Shown piece by piece: positions 1 to 9,142 of a DNA stretch of 64,000 nt. The notes under the pieces are model-generated. The model saw only the letters and a program-made list of their open reading frames with translations. It was not told where the DNA came from and did no database searches. Made by a program: the position numbers and the translations under genes. Source of the DNA: Poriferisphaera corsica (GTDB lineage: Bacteria > Planctomycetota > Phycisphaerae > Phycisphaerales > Phycisphaeraceae). The stretch lies in assembly GCF_007747445.1 (NCBI RefSeq), contig NZ_CP036425.1:558001-622000 (forward strand), written 5' to 3'. Numbering within the stretch: position 1 is the first letter of the stretch; the number at the start of each line of letters is the position of its first letter.

Positions 1-2
1 AG

Positions 3-662
3 AAGCTGTGGGCGGCGGGAGGCGTTGCCGAAGCCGGTGGTGTGGATCTTGACGCCTTTTATCACGACAAAATCAAAGCCATGGGTAAGCTCCTCGGCCA
101 TCGTCAGCCTTTCGTCTTCAAAGACCTGCTCAAGGATGGCAAGATCGAAGTCCGTGAGTTTGAAGGCAAACTCACCGGCACAACCATGGCCACCGTCCAA
201 ATGATCGGCCCCGATGGCTCCGGCCCTCTCCCCAATAAACTCGGCACCTATGAGTTGGTCATGTTTACCAAAATCAAACGCCCTGAAGGCTTCGTCATTC
301 GCTATAACGCCAATGATGTCACCGAGTTTGATCGTTCCTACTTTAAGCTCTATTTGACGCTTAGAGATATTATGGACAAGGTTGCTAAACTCGCCAAGGA
401 TGAAGTCATTCAGCCCAAGGATGCCCTCGACATCTCATGCGAAGTCACCGGCCGTACCTATCACTGCGTCTTTGATGAACTCAAATTCAAACGTAACCAC
501 TTCGAATTTGAAGGCCAGGACCACGGCCTCCTCCTTTGCGTACTCGTCTTCGAATCCGAATACATCTTCGCCAAAAACAACGGCGTCCGCGCACTCATGA
601 ACGAATTCAAAAAATCAGAAATCTATCCCTACTCAACACTCAAACGTAAACCCGTTATATAA
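3..662 (+). CDS. SUFU-like domain protein (5' partial)
   Basis: The reading frame is open from the first bases of the window with no stop, so the gene starts upstream and the GTG at 42 is probably internal. The visible 219 or so residues end in a segment (DHGLLLCVLVFESEYIFA, then a short helix, then IYPYSTLKRKPVI) that resembles the C-terminal part of Suppressor-of-fused (SUFU)-like domains, where a late helix precedes a P-x-x-R-x-x-V tail. The middle holds GTYELVMFTK, also typical of the SUFU beta core. No signal peptide or catalytic motif is visible in this part. SUFU-like bacterial proteins are often immunity or partner proteins, but no toxin is visible here and function is unknown. The family call is by eye and uncertain. 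A strong bidirectional hairpin follows the stop. Confidence 0.5.
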   Translation, partial: KLWAAGGVAEAGGVDLDAFYHDKIKAMGKLLGHRQPFVFKDLLKDGKIEVREFEGKLTGTTMATVQMIGPDGSGPLPNKLGTYELVMFTKIKRPEGFVIRYNANDVTEFDRSYFKLYLTLRDIMDKVAKLAKDEVIQPKDALDISCEVTGRTYHCVFDELKFKRNHFEFEGQDHGLLLCVLVFESEYIFAKNNGVRALMNEFKKSEIYPYSTLKRKPVI

Positions 663-687
663 CCCGATACTGGAATAACAATAAAAA

Positions 688-716
688 ACGCGAAGCAATG
701 TGCTTCGCGTTTTTTA
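688..716. terminator. Bidirectional intrinsic terminator
   Basis: A 10 bp perfect stem (ACGCGAAGCA / TGCTTCGCGT, loop ATG) is flanked by A-rich sequence on the left and T6 on the right. It therefore can serve both the plus-strand gene ending at 662 and the minus-strand peptidase gene ending at 735. Confidence 0.9.
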
Positions 717-734
717 TTTGATTGATTAAGCCAT

Positions 735-2126
735 TTATACCTTCTTCATTTTGCTGAAATTTTCCAGCAATGTTGCCAGCGTTTTAATCCCCAACTTATG
801 CCGATCTAATCCGAAATGTTCATTCGGTGAGTGGATCGCATCTGACTCTAAACCAAATCCAATCAGCAGCGAATCGAGCCCAAGAATCTGCTTGAAATCT
901 GCCACAATCGGTATCGTCGCGCCCTCTCTTACCAGTGCAGGCTTCTTTCCTGCGATCGCTTCTATCGCCTCGATAGCCGGCTGTATATATGGCGAATCTA
1001 GCGGCGTTGCGACCGGATATGCCACACCATGCGATTCTAATTTCCATTTCAAATCCGCAACTGGTTGATTGTTCAGCCAATCCGTAAACAGCTTCGCCGT
1101 TCGCACAGGATCCATCGATGACGGAATCCGAAACGATACCTTTGCCCCTGCAAACGATGGAATCACCGTTTTGGCACCTTTGCCCATATACCCCCCATAA
1201 ATACCGTTCACATCACACGACGGCCGTCCCCACCTTCGCTCCAATGTCGTATACCGGTGTTCACCATACGGCTTCGCATCCACATCCCCTAAAAATTCAT
1301 TCTCATCAAATGACAACCGATCCCACGATGATTTTTCTTCATCCGTAATTGGATCAACCTCATCGTAAAACCCCGGGATATTAATCCTATTCTTATCATC
1401 GAATAGATTGCCCAGCACTCGCGCCAAAATATTACACGGGTTCGCAAGCGTGCCTCCAAACACACCGGAATGCAGGTCACGTGATGGCCCATGCAACTGA
1501 ACATCAAAATACAACAACCCACGCAACGCATACGTGATCGCCGGCGTCGTCGCATTCCACATCGACGTGTCACACACCAAACAGATATCAGCCCCCAGTT
1601 TGTCCACATTATCCTTAATAAACTTCGGCAAATGCTCCGACCCGCATTCTTCTTCGCCCTCGATTACCAGCGTCACATGGCAAGGCAATTCCCCATCTTT
1701 TCGTGTTGCCTTTAATGCCCGAAGTGCTTCCAGAAAACAGGTGACCTGCCCCTTGTCGTCACACGCCCCGCGAGCATAAACTTTCCCGTCCTTCACCACC
1801 GGCTCAAACGCTGGCGATTCCCACAAATCCTCCGGATCTGGTGGCTGGACATCGTAATGCCCATAAAACAAAACCCGTGGCGCATCAGGGTTCGAAACAT
1901 CCTCGTCACCCGTCTTCACAAACACCACAGGATGCCCCGGTGTCTCCAGCGTTTCTGCCTTCAAACCCAAATCATTCTTAATCAAATCCACCAAGAAGTC
2001 TGCACATATTTGCACATCATTCTGATAGTGTGGATCCGTCGAAACCGACGGGATCGATAGCAATTCTTTCAGCCGATCTACCGCCGCATCGTGATTTTTG
2101 TCAATATAATCAAGCAATTCAGACAT
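735..2126 (-). CDS. M20 family dipeptidase
   Basis: This is a 463-residue zinc metallopeptidase of the M20 (ArgE/DapE/CPG2) family, cytosolic, expected to cleave dipeptides or N-acyl amino acids. Seen in the protein: the metal/catalytic block YGHYDVQPPDP, the bridging Asp region YARGACDDKGQ, the acidic EGEEECGSEH motif with the general-base Glu, and the C-terminal LGLDSLLIGFG and AIHSPNEHFG segments holding the last metal His. Order and spacing match the long M20 dipeptidase group. I chose the ATG at 2126 (MSELLDYIDKNHDAAVDRLK), the usual family start, which has an AGGG sequence just upstream; an in-frame start at 2183 would add 19 unconserved residues. It is transcribed alone, divergent from the hypothetical gene at 2342 and convergent on the terminator at 688. 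Confidence 0.93.
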   Translation of the reverse strand: MSELLDYIDKNHDAAVDRLKELLSIPSVSTDPHYQNDVQICADFLVDLIKNDLGLKAETLETPGHPVVFVKTGDEDVSNPDAPRVLFYGHYDVQPPDPEDLWESPAFEPVVKDGKVYARGACDDKGQVTCFLEALRALKATRKDGELPCHVTLVIEGEEECGSEHLPKFIKDNVDKLGADICLVCDTSMWNATTPAITYALRGLLYFDVQLHGPSRDLHSGVFGGTLANPCNILARVLGNLFDDKNRINIPGFYDEVDPITDEEKSSWDRLSFDENEFLGDVDAKPYGEHRYTTLERRWGRPSCDVNGIYGGYMGKGAKTVIPSFAGAKVSFRIPSSMDPVRTAKLFTDWLNNQPVADLKWKLESHGVAYPVATPLDSPYIQPAIEAIEAIAGKKPALVREGATIPIVADFKQILGLDSLLIGFGLESDAIHSPNEHFGLDRHKLGIKTLATLLENFSKMKKV

Positions 2127-2341
2127 TATCGCCCTGCTTCTCTTTGTAGTGATCTCTCGTGAAAATACCGTAAGGCCCATCATAGCTTACGTCTTACCAG
2201 AGCTTATTAAGCTACATGGAAAACATCGACCCTCTTGGGGTTTTCCGGTGAATAAATCTCGCCCTCAAGCCCTCACTTTGCAGCCCCCCTCACACTTCGC
2301 CAAAATAGACCGATCCTCCCCCAACCAACGGAACCCCACAC

Positions 2342-3298
2342 ATGGACAATCTCGCCAAATACAATCGCATGATGCGCCGCCTCTCAGCCTCCATGCTCAG
2401 CAAGTACGACGACACGCAGCAATCCAACACCGATAATCCAAGTGTCGGTATCGGCGCCGCTGCAGGCCGCATCCTTGTCAGTGACACCATCAACCTCGAC
2501 GATATCCCAGCCCTCCTCGACGGTCTCGACATCCTCGCCCATGCCGCTGAAGAATCCCATCTCTACGGCAAATGTGCCCGTTTTGATGACACGCTCGGCT
2601 TCACGCGCCCTTGCTACCACCCCATGCTGCTCCACCTCCACCTCGCTGCACTCACCATCGCTCAGCCGCACCTGTCGCCCGATCAACTCGAAAGGGCCAA
2701 TCAGCTCACTCGGCAAGCCGCTTCTGCATTCACTTGGCTCGCCGGATTTGTCGTCAACAACAAACCGATCCCTGTACTCGAAATCGAGCAGGTTATCATG
2801 GCCACCGCCTGTCTGAACTGGTTCCGTGACTTACCCGCCTCACAAATCTTTGGCAACAATCTCGGCCAATTTCAGAACAACCCTGCTGCCGATATCATCG
2901 ATATCCTCATTTCACGCGTTCTCTCACATATGGGCCATGACGGGGAGCTCCGTCCCTTTGATCACGATTCAGGCGATCTGCTCGACGCATGGTGGTATCG
3001 CGAACTCGTCGCTCTCCACGGCCTCATCGCTCTAGCCATCAAGCAACAACGCATCGATTGGCTCGACGCCGCCAAACGCATCGCCGCTCATCACCTCGCA
3101 AATACCCAGCCTGACCACACCACCGCTCAGCCTTGGGGTGTTGCCTGTTACGCCTCACAAATCGATTTCAACAGCTTCGCCGACCAGCAGCTCCATGACT
3201 GCGAAGCCAATTGGCACCTCACCCGTGGTGGCTCAGGCGTTGTTGCTGCTTTAGTCCTTGCAGATGCATCATTTACCGCAAACGCAATGCTCGCCTAA
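2342..3298 (+). CDS. Hypothetical all-helical protein
   Basis: A 318-residue protein I do not recognise. It has no signal peptide or membrane span. It is rich in Ala, Leu and His and looks mostly alpha-helical, with repeated short helices (residues 60-270) and an aromatic/acidic stretch GHDGELRPFDHDSGDLLDAWWYRELVA that recalls the inner helices of alpha/alpha-toroid proteins, though no catalytic signature can be assigned. The last third has PWGVACYASQ and CEANWHLTRGGSGVV. The ATG at 2342 is preceded by only a weak ribosome site. Codon use (C-ending codons) matches neighbours. It is monocistronic, divergent from the M20 peptidase and followed by the exported thioredoxin-fold gene 220 bases later. 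Confidence 0.7.
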   Translation: MDNLAKYNRMMRRLSASMLSKYDDTQQSNTDNPSVGIGAAAGRILVSDTINLDDIPALLDGLDILAHAAEESHLYGKCARFDDTLGFTRPCYHPMLLHLHLAALTIAQPHLSPDQLERANQLTRQAASAFTWLAGFVVNNKPIPVLEIEQVIMATACLNWFRDLPASQIFGNNLGQFQNNPAADIIDILISRVLSHMGHDGELRPFDHDSGDLLDAWWYRELVALHGLIALAIKQQRIDWLDAAKRIAAHHLANTQPDHTTAQPWGVACYASQIDFNSFADQQLHDCEANWHLTRGGSGVVAALVLADASFTANAMLA

Positions 3299-3520
3299 AC
3301 TCAGCCTCATCGTTGTAACCCCACCAAAACCCACCCTGACTTTCAATCACCGTGCTTTTACCACTTGCCCTACCCGCCCCGCCATGGCATCATGCACAAG
3401 CACCTGATTTGCGACCCTCGTGGCTACCAAGCTAACGATGCTTGAGTTGCCATGATGTATCGCACAGATTGATCGATGAATCCACCCGGGGGATGGATAC
3501 GAAATGAGGATGACGGAGTA

Positions 3521-5515
3521 ATGAGAAAGCTTGGCACTGCTGCAACCATATTCGGCCTCTGCGCCCTCGCGTTCACTGCCAACACCGCCAACGCGGAATA
3601 CCCCATCAAATCCCAAAACTCCAGCGATAGCGTTCCTTGGAAAATCAAGGAAATCAAATCCGACGAGCCAATCACCCAAGAAAGCCAAGCCGCCAAAGAT
3701 AAAGCCGAGCAACAGGCAATTAAGCAAGCCGAGCAAGACAAAGAGAAAGCTGAAAAAGATAAGCTGCAACTCCAAGCTCAACTCGCAAACCTTCAGCAGG
3801 AAATGCTTGCAGTCAAACTCGAATCTCTCGCTGAACGCATCAAGCTCCTTGAAGGTGAACTCACCCGTGACGAAGCCTACTCCGAGCGTATCAAGCGCAT
3901 GGCCGACAAGATCGTCAACGATGCCCGTGATGCTGGCAAAAAAACCGTCTCTCAAAAACTTAAAATAGACGCGTTCAACATCGAAATCAGCGTCTATGAT
4001 CTCCTCGCCCAATTCGCCCTCCAAAACAAGAACTGGGATCTCCTCGGCGATCAAGCCGCCAAGCTTCTCGCCACCGGTGGCAAGCTCGAACGGCTCAACC
4101 GTCCCAACGGCAAAGCGCAAGGTGTTTTCTGGCGCCTTCAAGCTCAGCTTCTCGACAACCAACGCAGCCAACAAGCCATCAGTCTCGCCGCTGCCTCACG
4201 CACAAAGCCCGACAGCCGCAATACTACCGCCTATTGGCAACAAAAATCCATCAGCCAAATCGAACGCACGCTCACCGACCTGCAGCGACTCGATTCCGAG
4301 GCCAACCCCGAAGGTATGTCCAAAGGTGAAATCGGCCAGCAAATCGCCGACATCTACAAAGCCGTACAGCTTGGCCTCATCAACCTCTATGCCCAAGCCG
4401 GCCTCACCACTCAAGCTTCCGTCATGCTCGAAGAAATGCGCATCCGATGGAATGATGATCCCGAGTTCCTCTCCGCCACCACCGATGTTCAAGCGATGGC
4501 CGAGCAGCTCGGTGAAACACTCAACTTCCAGATTCAAACCGCCAAAGGCAAGCTCTGGAAACCCGAGGATTTCACCGGCAAACGTAAAGTTATCGTCTTC
4601 ACAAACAAAGAACTTCAAACTGATTCCGCCTGGCGCGAAACGCAAACTTGGCTCAAGAAACTTTGGCAAAAACGCCAAGCCACAGGCGCCCAAGTCCTTC
4701 TCGTACACACGACCACGCCCGATTTAAACTTTCCCGCTAGCGCCGCCGGCAACACCTATCCTCAAGCCTCAATCTCTCTTCAGCCCAACGACCTACTCAA
4801 ATCCCTCGGCATCACCAGCCTCCCTTGGATCATCGTCCTTAACAAAGAGAATAAAATCCAAGCCGTCGGCCAGTCCGCATCAATCTTCCTCAATCAGTTC
4901 CCCGACATCGATAAACAACCGAAAACAAAACCGCAATTCGTCCCACTTCAAGTTGGCCGCAAACTCAACCTCTCGCTCAACATCGCAAATTCTGTCGGCT
5001 GGAGTTCCGCAAATCACATCGGCAAAACCGTTGTCCTCATCCTCGGCGACGCCACACGCATCAAACAATTCGATAAAACTATCAGCGGCGCTCTCAAATC
5101 CAGAAACCTCACACCCGATCAGATTGCCCAATCGCTCGAAGCATTCCGAATCGCCATACTGGTCAATGATAAAGAGGGTGACGGTATCCAGTTCCTCCCT
5201 CGCACCTCAAAATGGGTTCAAACCTGTATCGCCGCCGGCCCAACGTCAAAAGCATTGCTTCAAAAATTGCACGTTAAAGCACTCCCCACCATGATCTTCG
5301 TCGACCCTGCCGGCGTCGTCACTTACGTCGGCAATGACTTCAGTCAGCTCACCACACTCATCAGCAACCTACCACTGGCCTCAAAAACGCAGCCCACCAA
5401 ACCAGTTCCCGCCAAATCGCAGTCATCCACCAAGCCCCAACTTGCTCCAGCAAGCGAAACGCCAGGCCCCAAACTCCTGAAAAAACCCGCCGCACTCCGC
5501 AAGAACACGAAATAG
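3521..5515 (+). CDS. Exported coiled-coil protein with two thioredoxin-like folds
   Basis: A 664-residue exported protein. The start at 3521 gives a good Sec signal peptide (MRKLGTAATIFGLCALAFTA, cleavage near ANA-EY), with GGAG 6 bases upstream; the in-frame upstream start at 3476 would bury that signal. After it comes a charged Lys/Glu/Gln coiled coil (about residues 40-115), a helical middle part (120-330), then two segments with thioredoxin-like strand patterns: one around 345-460 (KVIVFTNKEL, QVLLVHTTT, SLPWIIVLNKENKI) and one around 490-610 (TVVLILGDA, ALPTMIFVDPAGVVTYVG). Neither has a CxxC pair, although the cis-Pro strand (LPWIIV, LPTMIF) is present. The tail is Pro/Lys/Ser-rich. A non-redox, binding or scaffolding role in the periplasm is inferred. 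Confidence 0.8.
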   Translation: MRKLGTAATIFGLCALAFTANTANAEYPIKSQNSSDSVPWKIKEIKSDEPITQESQAAKDKAEQQAIKQAEQDKEKAEKDKLQLQAQLANLQQEMLAVKLESLAERIKLLEGELTRDEAYSERIKRMADKIVNDARDAGKKTVSQKLKIDAFNIEISVYDLLAQFALQNKNWDLLGDQAAKLLATGGKLERLNRPNGKAQGVFWRLQAQLLDNQRSQQAISLAAASRTKPDSRNTTAYWQQKSISQIERTLTDLQRLDSEANPEGMSKGEIGQQIADIYKAVQLGLINLYAQAGLTTQASVMLEEMRIRWNDDPEFLSATTDVQAMAEQLGETLNFQIQTAKGKLWKPEDFTGKRKVIVFTNKELQTDSAWRETQTWLKKLWQKRQATGAQVLLVHTTTPDLNFPASAAGNTYPQASISLQPNDLLKSLGITSLPWIIVLNKENKIQAVGQSASIFLNQFPDIDKQPKTKPQFVPLQVGRKLNLSLNIANSVGWSSANHIGKTVVLILGDATRIKQFDKTISGALKSRNLTPDQIAQSLEAFRIAILVNDKEGDGIQFLPRTSKWVQTCIAAGPTSKALLQKLHVKALPTMIFVDPAGVVTYVGNDFSQLTTLISNLPLASKTQPTKPVPAKSQSSTKPQLAPASETPGPKLLKKPAALRKNTK

Positions 5516-6276
5516 CATCATCCAAAACCGAATCATTTCCCATAGCCCGCTACCAAACCGCGTAACCTTTCCCCAATGATTGTGGAAGCTTTGTTGAGAT
5601 CAATGTGACTTTTTAGCGCAGATTCCGTCATCCGGATTCCGACCCGCCTTACGCAATTCGAATGGCAGGATGACGCATCTATAACACATACGCCGGATAA
5701 GAAACGCAAAATCGGATAAACTATACTTGTTTAACGCGACCGGTTTCAGCCACGGCCAAATCCAAGCGATAAACCAACCGCAACACCCTCAAATCCACAT
5801 TTTCCTCATTTGATATCCAAAAAAATATCGCCCATCCCTCAGCCCTCTCAATCACTCTCGCGCCTCAGGCGCCTACAATCTCCCTGAATTTGCAGAAAAA
5901 GGACGTATTGGTATCTTATTAACTGCATATGGGAGCCATTCCACTAGCACGGGATGGTAATCGCAGCACAAAATTTAGCTTTTTTTGCCGGCTAAGCTGC
6001 AGGGCAGGGGACAACAAACAATATTTTTTGGGGATGAATCTGGGGATACCAAGAGGATGGGGGAGGACGACAGATTAATCGCCTGTCGTACATGAAATCA
6101 AAACCAAAGCCCGTGTCGACCTGTGTGGACTAGGGCGCCCGGCCTTGAATCGGCCCGATGTGTGGCAGCGCAACCGTCTTGATCCAAGACGCACGCACAC
6201 CCGCCAAACATCTACCGCGACAAGGACTATTGGACACCCGATAAACCCTTTTTTTAACCATAGTTAAGGTGCTAAA
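5516..6276. other. Long intergenic region / pckG leader
   Basis: About 760 bases with no convincing gene. The half next to pckG contains two perfect hairpins: ACGACAG/CTGTCGT at 6067-6089 and CGTCTTG-ATC-CAAGACG at 6175-6191, plus a GC-rich stretch GGGCGCCCGGCC at 6133-6144. This suggests a structured 5' leader or a small RNA gene, but it matches no riboswitch class I know. The left half (5516-5900) shows nothing recognisable. Confidence 0.5.
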
Positions 6277-8082
6277 ATGACGAATGCAACCCTGACCAAT
6301 CACAAAAAACTTTTGGCCTGGATTGATGAGATCAAAGAGCTGACCACCCCAGATGATATCTACATCGCGGACGGCTCCAAGGAAGAGTACCAGAACATGC
6401 TCAACCTCATGGTTGAGGGTGGTACGGCACAATGGCTCGCAGAAGACAAGAAGCCTAACTCTGTCCTCATCTTCTCCGATCCAGCCGACGTCGCACGCGT
6501 TGAAGACCGCACATTCATCTGCTGCGAAAAAGAAGAAAACGCTGGCCCAACCAACAACTGGAAAGATCCTAAGGAAATGAAGGACATCCTCATGCCACTC
6601 TTCAAGGGTTGCATGAAGGGCCGTACCATGTACGTCATCCCATTCTCCATGGGTCCTGTCGGTTCACCAATCGCCCACATCGGCGTTGAAATCACCGACT
6701 CACCATACGTTGTTGCAAACATGCACCTCATGACCCGCGTTGGCAAACCAGTCCTCGACGTTCTCGGCGAAGACGGCGAATACGTCCCATGTGTCCACAC
6801 CGTTGGTGCACCTCTCGCCGAAGGCGAAAAATCAGCAGCATGGCCATGCAACGCTGAAAACAAGTACATCACACACTTCCCTGAAACCAACGAAATCTGG
6901 TCCTTCGGTTCAGGCTACGGCGGCAACGCACTCCTCGGTAAGAAGTGTTTCGCGCTCCGTATCGCTTCAACCATGGCTAAACGTGAAGGCTGGATGGCTG
7001 AGCACATGCTTATCCTCAAGCTCACAAGCCCTGAAGGCGTTGAGAAGTACGTCGCAGCTGCATTCCCATCAGCTTGTGGTAAGACTAACCTCGCAATGAT
7101 GAACCCAACCATCCCTGGCTGGAAAGTCGAATGCGTCGGCGACGACATCGCTTGGATGAAGTTCAAAGAAGATGGCCGCCTCTACGCCATCAACCCTGAA
7201 GCCGGTTTCTTCGGCGTTGCACCTGGTACAAACTACCACTCCAACCCGAACGCCATGGAATCACTCAAGGCTAACTCCATCTTCACCAACGTCGCATTGA
7301 CCGACGATGGCGACGTATGGTGGGAAGACATCGACGGCGACGTCCCAGCTCACCTCATCGACTGGAACGGCAACGACTGGACTCCAGACGGCGGCAAGAA
7401 AGCAGCTCACCCGAATGCTCGCTTCACCGCTCCTGCAGCACAGTGCCCCGTCATCGCTCCTAACTGGGCTGACCCAGAAGGCGTACCAATCGACGCGATC
7501 CTCTTCGGCGGCCGTCGTGCAACAACTCAGCCATTAGCTCTCGAAGCTTCTAACTGGGAACACGGTACATTCCTCGGTGCTGCAATGGCTTCTGAAAAGA
7601 CCGCTGCTGCCGCAGGTGGCCTCGGCGAACTCCGCTTCGACCCAATGGCGATGCTCCCATTTATCGGCTACAACATGGCTGACTACTGGGGACACTGGCT
7701 TGAAATGGGCGATAAGGGCGGCGACAACATGCCTAAGGTCTTCTATGTCAACTGGTTCCGTAAGGACGAAGAAGGCAAGTGGCTCTGGCCTGGTTTCGGC
7801 GAAAACTCACGCGTCCTCAAGTGGGTCGTTGAGCGTTGTGACGGCAAAGCCGACGCAGTCGACAGCCCAATCGGTAAGCTCCCAACCAAGGAAGCTATGG
7901 ACCTCGCAGGTCTCGATATGTCCGACAAGGACTGGGACAGCCTCATGAAGGTCGACGCCAGCGAATGGCTCGACGTTGCAGGCAAGATTGAAGAGTACTT
8001 CGCTAAGTTCGGCGATAAACTCCCAGCTCGCCTCACCAAGCAGCTCGAAGCGCTCAAGGCTCGCCTTGAAGCAGCTAAATAA
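6277..8082 (+). CDS. pckG: Phosphoenolpyruvate carboxykinase (GTP)
   Basis: 601 residues, the normal length for the GTP-dependent enzyme, which converts oxaloacetate and GTP to phosphoenolpyruvate, GDP and CO2 in gluconeogenesis or anaplerosis. Clear motifs: the P-loop [13 protein letters not shown] (about 262-274), the metal-binding [10 protein letters not shown], the [15 protein letters not shown] block, the guanine-side [11 protein letters not shown], and the substrate-binding [19 protein letters not shown] with the mobile-loop/hyper-reactive region. The ATG at 6277 follows TAAGGTG. Codon choice is noticeably more restricted than in neighbours (CTC, GGC, AAG), as expected for a highly expressed gene. 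A strong terminator follows directly, so it is monocistronic, with a 200+ base structured leader. Confidence 0.98.
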   Translation: MTNATLTNHKKLLAWIDEIKELTTPDDIYIADGSKEEYQNMLNLMVEGGTAQWLAEDKKPNSVLIFSDPADVARVEDRTFICCEKEENAGPTNNWKDPKEMKDILMPLFKGCMKGRTMYVIPFSMGPVGSPIAHIGVEITDSPYVVANMHLMTRVGKPVLDVLGEDGEYVPCVHTVGAPLAEGEKSAAWPCNAENKYITHFPETNEIWSFGSGYGGNALLGKKCFALRIASTMAKREGWMAEHMLILKLTSPEGVEKYVAAAFPSACGKTNLAMMNPTIPGWKVECVGDDIAWMKFKEDGRLYAINPEAGFFGVAPGTNYHSNPNAMESLKANSIFTNVALTDDGDVWWEDIDGDVPAHLIDWNGNDWTPDGGKKAAHPNARFTAPAAQCPVIAPNWADPEGVPIDAILFGGRRATTQPLALEASNWEHGTFLGAAMASEKTAAAAGGLGELRFDPMAMLPFIGYNMADYWGHWLEMGDKGGDNMPKVFYVNWFRKDEEGKWLWPGFGENSRVLKWVVERCDGKADAVDSPIGKLPTKEAMDLAGLDMSDKDWDSLMKVDASEWLDVAGKIEEYFAKFGDKLPARLTKQLEALKARLEAAK

Positions 8083-8110
8083 GCTGACAAACTAACCAAA
8101 AGTTAGACGC

Positions 8111-8144
8111 AGCCCTCGGCTTCCCGCCGAGGGCTGTTTTTTTT
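8111..8144 (+). terminator. Intrinsic terminator of pckG
   Basis: A 10 bp perfect GC-rich stem AGCCCTCGGC / GCCGAGGGCT with a 5-base loop, followed by T8. Confidence 0.95.
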
Positions 8145-8244
8145 ATATCATTTATCTTCATGCCCTAACTCAACCTAGCAACCTCTAGAAACCTGCTTTA
8201 TACTTGCGGTATTCAATCCTTTCCAGCACATCCGGAGACACGTC

Positions 8245-8679
8245 ATGTCCGATCAAACACAATCCGCCCCGCAGCAGCCGCAAAGCCAAGGCCTCGCTAT
8301 CGCCTCTCTTGTTCTCGGTATCGTCAGCTTCGTCCTGATCTGCGTCTGGTATCTTTCCATCCCTTGCGCCATCATGGGTCTTATTCTCGGTATTGTTGCC
8401 GTAATTCAAAAACAAGGCGGAATGGCTCTCGCTGGCCTTATCCTCTCCGCCGTCACCCTAATCATTGACCTGATACTTGTGATTCTTCTTGTCTTAGGTA
8501 TTGCCGTCATCGGCATCGCCGCCAGTCAATCCGAAGATAGTTCCTTTGAATTCAATTTCGATTCCGATTCTGAGGAAATGGAGCAATTCCACGACGACAT
8601 GCAGCAAAACATGAACAAAATACAAGAAGACATGGAAAATGAATTCGAAAGTATGAAACTCAAGATGGATAATCAATAA
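8245..8679 (+). CDS. DUF4190 domain membrane protein with acidic coiled-coil tail
   Basis: A 144-residue inner-membrane protein. A short Gln/Pro-rich N-terminus is followed by the DUF4190 pattern GLAIASLVLGIVSFVLIC...IPCAIMGLILGIVAV...GMALAGLILSAVTLI, which gives two or three membrane spans (residues about 16-95). The remaining 45 residues are soluble and strongly acidic (EFNFDSDSEEMEQFHDDMQQ...), likely helical. Function is unknown; DUF4190 proteins are common small membrane proteins in planctomycetes. A second, shorter DUF4190 gene follows at 8824, separated by a hairpin, so the pair may have arisen by duplication. Confidence 0.85.
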   Translation: MSDQTQSAPQQPQSQGLAIASLVLGIVSFVLICVWYLSIPCAIMGLILGIVAVIQKQGGMALAGLILSAVTLIIDLILVILLVLGIAVIGIAASQSEDSSFEFNFDSDSEEMEQFHDDMQQNMNKIQEDMENEFESMKLKMDNQ

Positions 8680-8708
8680 TCCATCGCTCTCAAACACAAC
8701 CTGACCCG

Positions 8709-8734
8709 TAAGCCCTCAGCAGAGGGCTTATTTT
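8709..8734 (+). terminator. Intrinsic terminator after DUF4190 gene
   Basis: Stem TAAGCCCTC / GAGGGCTTA with loop AGCA, followed by only T4, so it is a moderate terminator. Confidence 0.75.
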
Positions 8735-8823
8735 ATAAACTGAGCGCATATCAGGGTTCCAACCTATCGCGTATTCACCTACCCACGCCCGATACCATCT
8801 TTAGACATAAACTGGAGCCATAC

Positions 8824-9114
8824 TTGCCCGACCAGCCAACACAACCTCCCCCATCACCCCCTACCGATAACGGACGCACCTTTGCCTCCGGTTCACTCGC
8901 CCTCGGCTTCCTCGGCCTACTCTGTTCATGTATCCCCATCGGCGGCTTCCCCCTCTCGCTCATCGCTCTCGTATTTGGCATTATCGCCAAAGCACGCGGT
9001 CAAAACGGCATCGCCACCACCGGCATCATCCTCGCAATCCTCGGCCTCATCTTTTCTATCATGGCCATGTTCTCAACCACTCACATAACCACATCTTATT
9101 CATTCAGTATCTAA
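8824..9114 (+). CDS. Small DUF4190 domain membrane protein
   Basis: A 96-residue membrane protein. A Pro-rich cytoplasmic N-terminus (PDQPTQPPPSPPTD) precedes two hydrophobic spans that fit the DUF4190 pattern: SGSLALGFLGLLCSCIPIGGFPLSLIALVFGIIAKARG and GIATTGIILAILGLIFSIMAMF. The start is TTG at 8824, supported by GGAG 6-9 bases upstream; there is no in-frame ATG early enough to keep the first span. Paralogous in layout to the gene at 8245. Function unknown. Confidence 0.8.
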   Translation: MPDQPTQPPPSPPTDNGRTFASGSLALGFLGLLCSCIPIGGFPLSLIALVFGIIAKARGQNGIATTGIILAILGLIFSIMAMFSTTHITTSYSFSI

Positions 9115-9142
9115 TGGTTAGTTAGTCGATTCTTGATGCCCA

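Noticed and set aside
3347-4174. A 275-codon open frame opposite the thioredoxin-fold gene
   Set aside because: Overlaps a gene with a signal peptide and clear coiled coil; the minus frame is Phe/Leu/Gly-rich shadow sequence with no ribosome site or domain.
6121-6200. A tRNA gene in the pckG leader
   Set aside because: The stems do not form a cloverleaf and no T-loop GTTCRA sequence is placed correctly.
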